64,000 nt of DNA from the NCBI GenBank assembly GCA_019638115.1, contig JAHBUK010000003.1, positions 124,001-188,000 on the forward strand, written 5' to 3'. This document shows, piece after piece, positions 15,124 through 24,123 of the stretch. Source of the stretch: Flavobacteriales bacterium. Lineage in GTDB: Bacteria > Bacteroidota > Bacteroidia > Flavobacteriales_F > PHOS-HE28. The notes beneath the pieces are model-generated. The model was not told where the DNA came from, searched no databases, and saw only the letters and a program-made list of their open reading frames with translations. Each line of letters begins with the position of its first letter. Positions within the stretch are counted from its first letter, which is position 1. Position numbers and translations under genes: made by a program.

Positions 15124-18100
15124 TCAATTCTCCGTTTCCGGCGGCGGCTCATGCACACTGCTCGTCGTGTTGTCCGAGCCCATGATGATCCGGAAATCGC
15201 TGCCGCTGTTGCTGAAGTCGCCCACCAGGCCCATGCCTACCGAGCCGCCTACGGTCACGTGCAGGCACGTCCAATCGTTGCAGGGCACTGAACAGATGCC
15301 GCCGCCGATATTGAAACTTCCCGTTAGGTCCAGGTTGCCATTGGCCTGCACGTTCCAGTTGCCGTTGGTGTGGAACACCCCGTTCATGCCGATGGTGAAG
15401 TAGACACCGATGCGACCGGACAAGCAGAACGCACCCATGGAAGCCCCGCCCCCAATGGCCGCGTCCATGAAGGTGTCGAAGCCCACGGTGTAGGTGCCGC
15501 TGCCGAAGTTGGCACCCAGGCGCACGTCGGCACCCATGTTCACCCCGAAGTACACATGGGCGATGGGCGAACAATCGATGCTGAAGTTGGGCAGCAGCGG
15601 GAAGGGGATGCTGGCGCCGCATTCCAGGAAGAACCCGTTGAAGCGACCGCTGCCGAACAGCGCCGTGTAGGCCGTGGGCAGCGCCTGTCCATCGGTGACA
15701 CCCTGTGCCATGCCCACACCCACATCCGGCATGCTGGCGAGCATGGGCAGCACCATCTGCAGCATCGCCGGGCTGTTCTTCCGCTCGATCATGCGGTGTG
15801 CATAGAGGCTGTATTGCAACAGCATCGCATCCATGGCCACGGTGCGTTTGGCATAGTCGCCCAGCAGCAGGAAGGCCATGCCCTGCATGTCGGGGTTGCT
15901 CATCTGCACGTTCAGCCCGCTCATGAAGTAGTAGCCCTCGCGGTCCAGCACGATCGCCACACTGCCGTTCATGCTGGGGCCTCCGCTCACGCTGTGGCTC
16001 ACGTTCAGCTGCCCGGCCAGCCGGTGGTGCTGCGCATCGTACACCATGTTGATGTTGCCGAAGGGCGTCTCGATGTCCTTCAGTTTCACTTGCTGGCTCT
16101 GCACCTGCAGATCGCCGTACACCTCGAAGCGCATGCGCTGCGGCTGTCCGTTCTGCGGCTCGAAGCCCATTTCCTCGGGCATGTTGCCTTTGATGTAGAA
16201 GTGGTTCCACTGCGGGCCACCGCCTTGCTGCGCCACCCACATCTCGCCTTCCACATCCGTCATCAGGATCCTGCTGCTGGGGTTGTCGCCACCCAGGCGC
16301 ACGCTCTGCTGCGGACTGCGGTCCAGCGTCAACTTCGTCTGCTGCTGGTCCTTCACCAGGGTGTAGGCCAGGTTCTTGAACACGTTGGGGTTCTCATCGC
16401 TGATCACCCCGGTGATGGTCATGCGGCCCGGTTGGAACTGGATGCTGGCGCTGCTGCCCACATGGTTGTACTGGCCCTTGGCGCTGGGCTTGTCGAAGGC
16501 GAGTTGGATGCCGTTGAAGTTGAGCGGCGACATGCTGAAGGGCTGTAACGTCATAGGACCCGTGCCTTCGCCTTGCTTGTCGTACACCAGCGCGGTGGTG
16601 TACACCGGGAACTGCGGGATGCCCATTTCCAAGCCTGCGGTAAGCACCAGCAGGTTCGGGCTCAGGATGAGGCTTTGCAGCGATGCGCTCACGATGCCAT
16701 GCACCGGATAGGGCTGCATGTCCTGGCTCAGCGATGCTTCCTGATCGCCGTTGCTGTACAGCCAGATGGAGGTGATGGGCACGTTGCGGTCGTTCGGGAT
16801 GCCGTCCAGATGTTCACCCCGGATCTCCGCGCCTGCCACATTGTGGTCGCCGCTCGTAACAGCAAGGAACCAGGCCGGTGTGGGGCGCACGGCATCATAC
16901 CCGAACACCGCCGGGCGATGGGCCACAATTGGCACTGCGCCGATCAGCTTCATGCCTTCCACAGGCAGCTGGCCGAAGGAGAAGCTCGTGGGTTGCAGGC
17001 TGCCGTTTTCCACCGGAAGCTCCATGCCGGATGCGTTCAGGATGCCTTTGAAGCCGAAGCCCCCGCTGTTCATGCTCAACTCGCTTCCTTCGAATTGGAA
17101 CTGGCCAAGCGGTATGCTGAACTGGCGTTGTGCTTGGAACGGCAGGAGTTGCCCGCTGCTCAAGGTGATCTTGCCGATGTGGATGTTGAGGTCGTTGGCC
17201 GGTGCGGGGATGTTGGCCAGGGCGGTACGCAGGCGGGTGTCCAGCACCAGCGAATCACGGTGCAGGCGTGTGTTGGCGTGCAGGCTGTTCGCCTGGAAAC
17301 CGTGCAGCATGTAGTTCAACGCCTGCCCATTCAGGTCGCCCACGCGGAATGCCGTGCTCTCGGGATGGAAGCTGGTGGCATCACTGCCGAAGGTGTTCAC
17401 CCGCAACTGGCCCTGCACGCTGGGGTGCATCAGTGCGAAGTGTTCGGTGCCCCCCAGGGAGAAGTTGTTGTCCGTGAAGGAGCCCAGGCTCACCTTCACG
17501 CGGCCCTGCACCGCACCACGGGTGCCATTGTCCGGCCGGGCCACGGTGATGCCTTGCTGTTCATCGTGCAACACCGCGTGGTAGTTGAAGTTGTTGCCGG
17601 GTCGCCGGAACATGCCCACGGACACATAGTTCACCGCAAGCGGCATGGGGTCCACCACGGGCTTGGCCAGCGGAATGTTCTGCTCGTTCACCAGCACGGA
17701 GGGCTCCACCATGGTCTGCACGAAACGCACCGCATCCAACTTGTTGCCTTCGCTGCTCGCTGTGGTGAGGCGGAACACGGTGTTGCTGGAATCGGGCACC
17801 ATGAGCCATCCGTTGATGCGTGCCTGCGACCCCGGCAGCTCATCGAACGCGGTGACCTCGATCGGGAAATCGTTCAGGCGGCGGAAGTCCAGGTCGCCAT
17901 AGATCTTCAGCCTGAAATCGATGCGGGTGTGCGGGTCGTTCTGGTTCTGCAGCAAGGGGCTGTAGTTCACCAGGCCGAAGAGGTTGGTTGAAGCCTGTCC
18001 TTCGGTGAACTCCATGCCCACGCAATTGCAGTTGCCCTTCGATGCGGTGAACGTGAGCAGCTCGTCCTTGGGCACACGGCGCATCTCGTACCAGCCATCG

Positions 18101-21100
18101 CTGCCGGAGAAGACCTCGTTGACCATGTTGTCGTACGCGGTGGTCACACGTGCGCCCGCCACCACGGCACTGTCAAGCATTACCCTGCCGCGCACCTTGC
18201 GGCCCAGCTTCATGGTCACCTCCTGCACCTGCCAATGTTTTCCCGGGCTGCTGGTCACTTCCACTTCCCGGGTGATATACTCCTTGTCATCCGGGCTGTA
18301 GATCCGGAAGGTGAATCTTGTGCCCGCCGACCGGAACGCGAAGTCCACGGCGCCGGCAGCGTTCGCATATCGGGTGTATGGGTCGATCTGGATACCCGCC
18401 AACTGGGAGCCCAATCCGCTTAGCTGTACGCCCGAGAGCCCGATACCGCTTTGTCCCGTCTGTGTTCCTCCCCCTGCCTGTTGCCCGCTGCCTTGCCCGC
18501 CGCCCGATGATGCCCCGCCACCTTGCAGCGCTTCGGCCATGGCGCCCTCGAACTCGGTCTCAGGGTGCGCGATGTTGGGGTACATCACCCCGTTGTTGTT
18601 CACCAGCACCACTTTCGCGCCGGCAATACGCGGCACCACCACGGACAGGCCGGAAGTGGTCTCCGGTACGATGTGGAAGTGGATGCGGTGCAGCTTGTAT
18701 GGAATGGTCGCCACCATCTTCAGCACACCTGTACCGGGTACGTTCACGGTGAGGGTGTCGCGGTCATACACGTTCGGATCGTTCGGCACCACCACGATCT
18801 TGCGACCAGCACCGCTGGGCACGGCGAGCTCCACCATCTGTGCGTAGGGTTGCCCGGGTATGATCACAGGCACGCTGTTCCGCATCACCCCCTGTTGCCC
18901 CGTGGCGGGATCGAAGTAGTAGGCTTTGCCGGCAATGGGCTGTCCTTCCTCGTTCACCAGATCGATGCGGACCGTACCGCGCGGCTGCATCCAAAGCTCT
19001 CCCTCGTTGTAGTTGTGGCCCCACACCAGGGCACCCATGTCACCGCTCTCCGGGTTCACGGCATCCTGGCGGAACACTGCACGCACCAAGGGGTTGAAGC
19101 CGTTCTTCTGCAGTGTGAGCGCATAGAAGAACTTGCTGCTGAACACGTTGTTCTGTGTGCCGTTGGACCACAATTCCTTCTCGTGGATGCGGCCATCAGC
19201 CCCGGTGCTCCCGATGCGGGCAGGTTGCATGGAATGCCCGTTGTTGTTGACATACTGCTGCAACATGTTCCATCCGTGGTTGGGGGTGGATTCCAGGTTG
19301 GCACCCCATTTCCTGCCGGTCGATACATCGCGCATCAAGGCCATGGCCTGCTCGCTGATGCGCCACAGCACCCAGTTCACGCCGGGCTCGTTCATGGCCA
19401 TGCCGCTTTGTTCTCCGGCTCCGCTGTTCTTCACAGTGGCGGATACCTGCGGCCGCATCTTGCTCACGAAGCTCATGTTGTACAACCACGTGGGCCCGGG
19501 CTTGTAGCCTGCAGGATGTTCGTCATCCCATGTGCTGTATGCACCATTCCCGTGGTTGGCCAGGCCGCTCGGCACACAATCCACATGTACGAAGGAGTAG
19601 TTGGGACCCTTGCAGGTCCAGCTGGAATGGTACGCGTATGGAAGCACGCGCACATGGTTGAAGATGCTCCATTGCGTGGTGAAGTCATCCACCGGCCGCA
19701 CGTGGGTGTAGTACAGGTTGTTGCCGCCGCCATTGGGGTCGTCGAAACGCACCAGGTGATGGAAATCCACTTCGCCGTTCGCGTTGGTGATGCCCTTGGC
19801 GAGGATCTCATATTGGTTGCCGCTCACGGTGATCTGCTGCGCGAGCAGTTGGTGTTGACCTGGGCTGAGCTCATCCTTGGGCGCTATGGATGGGCGGGTG
19901 CCCTTTTTGCGCATCAGGAGCACTTCCATGTTGTTCTTCACCTGCGATTTGTCCAGGTTCTCGGTCACCAACACACGCACACCGAAGGTGCGCACGCGTG
20001 CATGGAAGAGGCCCAGGTCCCCGTTCGCCGGAAGGCCTGCGTTGAACTGCACCGGTTGGGCGTAGTACTGCTGCGCGGCATTGTCGATGCGCACCATCAG
20101 TACACGGCGCCATTCGGTGCAGTGGATGCCTCCGTGGAATTCGCCCCCGAAGGTGTTGTTCCAATTCAGGCCGCCCTGTTTCCACTCCATGTCCAGGCTT
20201 TGCAGGTTGGGCACGTTGAACATGAAGGATCCATCGCCACTTGTGGTGGAGGTGGCCAGCACGGGCAGGGATATGTGCTGGCCATTGGCGGTCCAGATCT
20301 GCCCGTTGGGCACGATGATGTTGCCAGGCAGGACCTTGGTGTTCACGCCGGGATTGAAGGACACATTCCCCTTCACCTGGATGGCTTGCACCAACTGTAC
20401 TGTAACGCCTGGCAATGGGCTCTGCTGGAAGCTGCCGAAATACCCCCGGTTGCCGTGGAACGTAGCCATGTTAAAACCGCCTGTGCTGGGGTCATCGGTC
20501 AACTGGGTGACAAGGCCACCGGGTGCTTGTTGCACGTTGGCGCTCCATCCCTGCGCACCGGCACCCATGGTCATCGTTCCGGCTGAAGTGCCGGATCCGC
20601 TTGCCCCACTCACGTTGATACCACTGAAATTGGTGCTCTGCTGACCGATGCCGCTTTGCACACCGCTTTGCTGTATGGCACCTGCCAGGTTGCCAAGCTC
20701 CAGGCCTCCGGTACCGCTGCCCTGCTGGCCGCCGCCGCCAAGCACACCCGTCGGCAGGTCGATGGTATTGGTGGTGTAGCTGCCCTGTGTGGGCCAGTAA
20801 TAGCGCAGCTTGCCATACAAGGTGGTTGCGAGGAACCCAGGTGCGATGGCCGGATCCAAGATGGGCACGAGCCCCGGAGTTGTGCCGCCCGGTACGGGGA
20901 TCGTTGGCAGGGTTATCCCGACCCCCACACTGAACACAGAGATCTCGCTCCTGCCCAGGTTGCTGATCGCCACGTTGTTGTTCACGTCGCGCGCCGTTAC
21001 CTGCATCACGTAGGTCTTGCCTTGCTCAAAGGGCAGGTCGCTGGGCTGGCGCACGTACACGGTGTTCATCAGGCCCTGCTTCACCAGCACGGGTTGGCCG

Positions 21101-22182
21101 CGGCGGTAGGTGCGCGCTGCGATGATGGCATCGTTGGGGTCCTGCCCCTGGAACACGGGTGTTACCACCAGTTCGTATTGGATCATGGCCCCGGCCAGGT
21201 TGCCCAGCGGTGGCGTCCACGTGAACACCGGGTTCACCATGTAGGGCGAGAGCTGCTGCCCGTTGGCCGGCTGCACGATCAGTGGCGGGTTGGCATACTG
21301 CAGGTTGAAGCTGGTGCAGCCCGCATTGGGCACCGACAGCAGTTGCGGCCCGTTGTAGTCGTACACCTCCACGCAGAAACGGTACAGCCCTTCGGGCAGT
21401 TGGCCGGTCTGCACGATGGCCTGCTCGTCCTGCGCCGTGGCATTGGTGGTCACCACCTGCGGGTCCAGGAAGTCCATCACACCGGGTTGGGTGCTCAGCA
21501 CCACGGTGCCGTTGGGCGGCAGGCTGATGGGCAGCGGTCCGCGGTGGTCGGGGTTGGTGCGTACGAAGAGCCCGTTGGTGGTGTTGGTGAGGATGCCTTC
21601 AAGCCGCGCATCGATGGGCTGCGAGGTAAGGTTCGTGAGCGTGATCACCGCCTGCCCGCTCAGGTCGGCGTAGTCGTACACGTAGGCCGAGTAGGGCGGT
21701 ATGATGTTGAAGGTGACCGCCACGGACTGGGCGCGGAGGAGGGTGGGGAGGAGGAGGAGAATGCAGGTGAATAGGACTTGGCGAATGGCGAAATGCAGAA
21801 GAGGGCGAATGGCGAATGGGAGTTGGTGAATGGGGAAATGCCGGAGAGGGTGACTGGTGAATGGGAGTTGGTGAATGGGGGAATGCCGAAGAGGGTGACT
21901 GGTGAATGGGAGTTGGTGAATGGGGGAATGCCGAAGAGGGTGACTGGTGAATGGGAGTTGGTGAATGGGGGAATGCCGGAGAGGGTGACTGGTGAATGGG
22001 AGTTGGTGAATGGGGAAATGCGCGGGTTGATCGTTGATCGGAGCGCCCTTCCATTCACCATTCACCATTGACCATTCACCCGGCACAGCGGACCATTCGC
22101 TATTCACCAATGACCATTCACCCCGCACAGCGGCCCATTCACCATTCGCCAATGACCATTCACTTTTGTTTCCTGCTTTCAT
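15124..22182 (-). CDS. Giant secreted protein with TANFOR-like N-terminal region; 5' end invaded by repeats
   Basis: The open frame is 2352 codons. The hydrophobic core of a signal peptide (VLFTCILLLLPTLLRAQ) lies only at about residues 134-151, and no ATG, GTG or TTG precedes it downstream of the repeats. The ATG at 22182 stands three bases after the stop of the upstream gene, as expected for a native start, but the 45-bp and 42-bp arrays separate it from the signal peptide. The mature protein starts QSVAVTFNIIPPYSAYVYDY and resembles the N-terminal region of Bacteroidota proteins labelled TANFOR. Gly/Gln-rich linkers lie near residues 490 and 1230, with many beta-sandwich stretches between. 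The end is Gly-rich with a CSVPCNDWTC cluster. No T9SS sorting domain is seen. Function unknown, probably cell-surface structure. Confidence is high for the gene and low for the start. Confidence 0.75.
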   Translation of the reverse strand: MKAGNKSEWSLANGEWAAVRGEWSLVNSEWSAVPGEWSMVNGEWKGAPINDQPAHFPIHQLPFTSHPLRHSPIHQLPFTSHPLRHSPIHQLPFTSHPLRHSPIHQLPFTSHPLRHFPIHQLPFAIRPLLHFAIRQVLFTCILLLLPTLLRAQSVAVTFNIIPPYSAYVYDYADLSGQAVITLTNLTSQPIDARLEGILTNTTNGLFVRTNPDHRGPLPISLPPNGTVVLSTQPGVMDFLDPQVVTTNATAQDEQAIVQTGQLPEGLYRFCVEVYDYNGPQLLSVPNAGCTSFNLQYANPPLIVQPANGQQLSPYMVNPVFTWTPPLGNLAGAMIQYELVVTPVFQGQDPNDAIIAARTYRRGQPVLVKQGLMNTVYVRQPSDLPFEQGKTYVMQVTARDVNNNVAISNLGRSEISVFSVGVGITLPTIPVPGGTTPGLVPILDPAIAPGFLATTLYGKLRYYWPTQGSYTTNTIDLPTGVLGGGGQQGSGTGGLELGNLAGAIQQSGVQSGIGQQSTNFSGINVSGASGSGTSAGTMTMGAGAQGWSANVQQAPGGLVTQLTDDPSTGGFNMATFHGNRGYFGSFQQSPLPGVTVQLVQAIQVKGNVSFNPGVNTKVLPGNIIVPNGQIWTANGQHISLPVLATSTTSGDGSFMFNVPNLQSLDMEWKQGGLNWNNTFGGEFHGGIHCTEWRRVLMVRIDNAAQQYYAQPVQFNAGLPANGDLGLFHARVRTFGVRVLVTENLDKSQVKNNMEVLLMRKKGTRPSIAPKDELSPGQHQLLAQQITVSGNQYEILAKGITNANGEVDFHHLVRFDDPNGGGNNLYYTHVRPVDDFTTQWSIFNHVRVLPYAYHSSWTCKGPNYSFVHVDCVPSGLANHGNGAYSTWDDEHPAGYKPGPTWLYNMSFVSKMRPQVSATVKNSGAGEQSGMAMNEPGVNWVLWRISEQAMALMRDVSTGRKWGANLESTPNHGWNMLQQYVNNNGHSMQPARIGSTGADGRIHEKELWSNGTQNNVFSSKFFYALTLQKNGFNPLVRAVFRQDAVNPESGDMGALVWGHNYNEGELWMQPRGTVRIDLVNEEGQPIAGKAYYFDPATGQQGVMRNSVPVIIPGQPYAQMVELAVPSGAGRKIVVVPNDPNVYDRDTLTVNVPGTGVLKMVATIPYKLHRIHFHIVPETTSGLSVVVPRIAGAKVVLVNNNGVMYPNIAHPETEFEGAMAEALQGGGASSGGGQGSGQQAGGGTQTGQSGIGLSGVQLSGLGSQLAGIQIDPYTRYANAAGAVDFAFRSAGTRFTFRIYSPDDKEYITREVEVTSSPGKHWQVQEVTMKLGRKVRGRVMLDSAVVAGARVTTAYDNMVNEVFSGSDGWYEMRRVPKDELLTFTASKGNCNCVGMEFTEGQASTNLFGLVNYSPLLQNQNDPHTRIDFRLKIYGDLDFRRLNDFPIEVTAFDELPGSQARINGWLMVPDSSNTVFRLTTASSEGNKLDAVRFVQTMVEPSVLVNEQNIPLAKPVVDPMPLAVNYVSVGMFRRPGNNFNYHAVLHDEQQGITVARPDNGTRGAVQGRVKVSLGSFTDNNFSLGGTEHFALMHPSVQGQLRVNTFGSDATSFHPESTAFRVGDLNGQALNYMLHGFQANSLHANTRLHRDSLVLDTRLRTALANIPAPANDLNIHIGKITLSSGQLLPFQAQRQFSIPLGQFQFEGSELSMNSGGFGFKGILNASGMELPVENGSLQPTSFSFGQLPVEGMKLIGAVPIVAHRPAVFGYDAVRPTPAWFLAVTSGDHNVAGAEIRGEHLDGIPNDRNVPITSIWLYSNGDQEASLSQDMQPYPVHGIVSASLQSLILSPNLLVLTAGLEMGIPQFPVYTTALVYDKQGEGTGPMTLQPFSMSPLNFNGIQLAFDKPSAKGQYNHVGSSASIQFQPGRMTITGVISDENPNVFKNLAYTLVKDQQQTKLTLDRSPQQSVRLGGDNPSSRILMTDVEGEMWVAQQGGGPQWNHFYIKGNMPEEMGFEPQNGQPQRMRFEVYGDLQVQSQQVKLKDIETPFGNINMVYDAQHHRLAGQLNVSHSVSGGPSMNGSVAIVLDREGYYFMSGLNVQMSNPDMQGMAFLLLGDYAKRTVAMDAMLLQYSLYAHRMIERKNSPAMLQMVLPMLASMPDVGVGMAQGVTDGQALPTAYTALFGSGRFNGFFLECGASIPFPLLPNFSIDCSPIAHVYFGVNMGADVRLGANFGSGTYTVGFDTFMDAAIGGGASMGAFCLSGRIGVYFTIGMNGVFHTNGNWNVQANGNLDLTGSFNIGGGICSVPCNDWTCLHVTVGGSVGMGLVGDFSNSGSDFRIIMGSDNTTSSVHEPPPETEN
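21796..22020. repeat. Five 45-bp tandem repeats inside the 5' end of the giant gene
   Basis: Units begin at 21796 (degenerate), 21841, 21886, 21931 and 21976, each 45 bases and differing at only a few positions except the first. Each contains GGTGAATGG-type words on the plus strand. Because 45 is a multiple of three, the frame of the gene stays open and encodes a 15-residue repeat (HSPIHQLPFTSHPLR) on the reverse strand. Confidence 0.9.
22050..22163. repeat. 42-bp tandem repeats of CCATTCACC words, inverted relative to the 45-bp array
   Basis: Units at 22050-22091 and 22092-22133 plus a partial third copy. They are built from CCATTCACC, CCATTGACC and CCATTCGCC words joined by CGGCACAGCGG. 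The words are the reverse complement of those in the neighbouring 45-bp array, so the two arrays face each other. This array too is a multiple of three in length and keeps the frame open. Confidence 0.88.
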
Positions 22183-22185
22183 CGC

Positions 22186-23910
22186 TCAAAAGTTTACCCC
22201 GTACGTCACCCGTGTCGTCACCTCATCGAACGTGCGGAACACCGTCTCGTCCGTGGCCTTGTTGTACAGGTAGATGCCCTGCAGCGAGAGGCGGCTGCGG
22301 CGTGTCACGTTCACACCCACATCGGCCATGCCGTTCAGCGTGTAGCCGTTGGGATCGCCGTTGAAGTGGTTGCGGTTGTACATGCCGTTGAGGCCCAGTT
22401 GCAGCTTGCGCTTCAGCACTGGGAAACCGAAGCCCGCGCCCGCGCCCACCGAGCCCACACCGCCTTGCGGCAGCTGTGTGTTGTTGTAGTTCAGCGAGGT
22501 AGTGGTGGTGATGGCGCGCTTGATCCAGGTGTGGCTGTACACGAAGGCACCCACCAGCGTGTTCTGGTCAGGCGCAGCGTTGATGCTCTGCACCGGGCTG
22601 TTCAGCGACTGGTACACCGCCACGAACTGGATGCTGCGCACGAACTTGTCGGTGATCAGGTTCAGGTAGGGCACCAGCGTGTAGCTGTTGCTCACCTGCT
22701 TGAAGAGCTCGGCGTCCGGCGATACGCGCGTGGGGTTCTGTGTTACCCCGAAGTTGCTCCAGTTGGCGTTCACCCCGAATTTCTGGTTGGGGTTCCAGTT
22801 CACGTTGAGGTTGCCGATCAGGCGGTCGCTCGTCACCAGCCGCTGCCCGGCGATGTTGTCGCGCTGTATGCCCAGGTTGCCAATGATCGATACGTGCCCG
22901 CTGTCCAGCCGCGCCGAAGGGGTTATGGTCCACTGCTCGATGTCGTTCTGGAAGAAGTAGGCGCCCATGCTGCGGTACTCCGGATCCACCCGTTTGTAGG
23001 AGAGTGCGAGTCCGCCCTTGGGAGCTTGGTATTGCAGGCTGGTCTCCCCGGCGCTGAGGAACTGCGTGGAGATCTTCGCGCTCAGCCAGCCGTTCACCAG
23101 GTCCTGCACGATGTTGGGCTCGCTGCTCACATCGCGGAAGTCCTGCCGGTCGTCCAGGGTGTAGGCGCTCAGGCCGATGTCCGTGCGCCAGAAGAGGCGG
23201 CGCTTGTCCTTGCGGTACAGGTCCTTGCGCCAGGAGAAGCCCACGGCCGTGTTGCGCTGGGGGGCTATGCTGTCGCGCTGGCTGCTGTTCAGGGAGCGCT
23301 CCACGTCCCAGCCGTGCAGGTAGCTCATGTCGAAGAAGCCCTCATCGTGCCCCACGCCCAGCTTGAAGGCGTAGGCCATGCGGGTGTAGCTGGGCAGCGG
23401 GCGGAAGGCGAGCGGGTTGGCGAACTGGGCGCTATCGAGCGCGGTGCTGCGGTTCAGCCTGCCGTACATGGCACCGAAGCGCAGGCCGGTCTTGGGCCCA
23501 TCAGCGCGGTAGGCGGTATTGATCTCGAAGCCACCGCCCAGCATGCGGAAGCCCGCCAGCGTGTATTGGCTGAAGTTCACGTTGCGGTAACCGGCATGCA
23601 CGGTGAGCCACTTGTAGCGCGGGCTGATGCCGTACTGGTTGAAGGGCTGGTAGAAGCGGTTCTCGAAGTTGCCCAGCAGCAGCTGGAAAGGCATCTGCAC
23701 ACCCAGCACGGTGAGGGTGGGGGCACCGCTGATCATCCAGGTGAAGGGCTGGCGGCGCGCCTCGATGCCGTTCACGCTATAGCTCTCCAGGCTGAAGTTG
23801 AGGTTGCCGCTGAACTGCACCGGCTTCTTCAGGTCGATCTGCTCGATGTCCTGGGCGTGGGACAAGGCTGCCATGGCCAGGAACAGCAGAAGGGGTAGGC
23901 GGCGCAACAT
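22186..23910 (-). CDS. Outer-membrane beta-barrel protein of the giant-protein locus
   Basis: A 574-residue protein with signal peptide RLPLLLFLAMAALSHAQ, then about 550 residues of alternating amphipathic strands with many aromatic girdle residues (FTWMISGAPTLTVLG, WLTVHAGYRNVNFSQYTL, LSYKRVDPEYRSMGAYFFQ, FVRSIQFVAVYQSL). It ends in the strand TTRVTYGVNF, with a terminal Phe as expected for BAM-assembled barrels. No plug domain or TonB box is apparent. It is the first gene of the reverse locus, three bases ahead of the giant gene, so it could anchor or export the giant protein (inference). Two CCGTTCACTCGG motifs lie about 65-100 bases upstream. Confidence 0.82.
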   Translation of the reverse strand: MLRRLPLLLFLAMAALSHAQDIEQIDLKKPVQFSGNLNFSLESYSVNGIEARRQPFTWMISGAPTLTVLGVQMPFQLLLGNFENRFYQPFNQYGISPRYKWLTVHAGYRNVNFSQYTLAGFRMLGGGFEINTAYRADGPKTGLRFGAMYGRLNRSTALDSAQFANPLAFRPLPSYTRMAYAFKLGVGHDEGFFDMSYLHGWDVERSLNSSQRDSIAPQRNTAVGFSWRKDLYRKDKRRLFWRTDIGLSAYTLDDRQDFRDVSSEPNIVQDLVNGWLSAKISTQFLSAGETSLQYQAPKGGLALSYKRVDPEYRSMGAYFFQNDIEQWTITPSARLDSGHVSIIGNLGIQRDNIAGQRLVTSDRLIGNLNVNWNPNQKFGVNANWSNFGVTQNPTRVSPDAELFKQVSNSYTLVPYLNLITDKFVRSIQFVAVYQSLNSPVQSINAAPDQNTLVGAFVYSHTWIKRAITTTTSLNYNNTQLPQGGVGSVGAGAGFGFPVLKRKLQLGLNGMYNRNHFNGDPNGYTLNGMADVGVNVTRRSRLSLQGIYLYNKATDETVFRTFDEVTTRVTYGVNF

Positions 23911-23973
23911 GGTACGGCGGGTCGGTATCGGGAGGTCGAAAGTGATGCGATCACCGGACCGCGTGCCGATGAT

Positions 23974-24007
23974 CCGAGTGAACGGAACATCGTCCGAGTG
24001 AACGGCA
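23974..24007 (-). promoter_or_regulatory. Direct repeat of CCGTTCACTCGG upstream of the barrel gene
   Basis: The reverse strand carries CCGTTCACTCGG twice about 18 bases apart. The closely related CCGTTCGCTCGG precedes four other genes in this window, so it may be a binding site or a small repeat; which one is unknown. Confidence 0.35.
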
Positions 24008-24053
24008 GAACAAGCTGCCGCCAGGGTGGCGGTGCCGTTCCCTCAATGCCTTT

Positions 24054-24068
24054 GCCGTTCGCTCGGCT
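24054..24068 (+). promoter_or_regulatory. GCCGTTCGCTCGGCT motif
   Basis: Lies 55 bases before the ATG at 24124. It can form a short GCCG/CGGC hairpin. The same word lies before the genes at 10333, 12028 and 27578. Confidence 0.35.
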
Positions 24069-24123
24069 TTGCAGCCAGGCACCGTTCATGGCCATCAGCT
24101 TTGGGCTGATCAACACCATCGCC

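Noticed and set aside
21796..22163. CRISPR array
   Set aside because: The units are direct tandem repeats without variable spacers, 42-45 bases long, and no cas genes are near.
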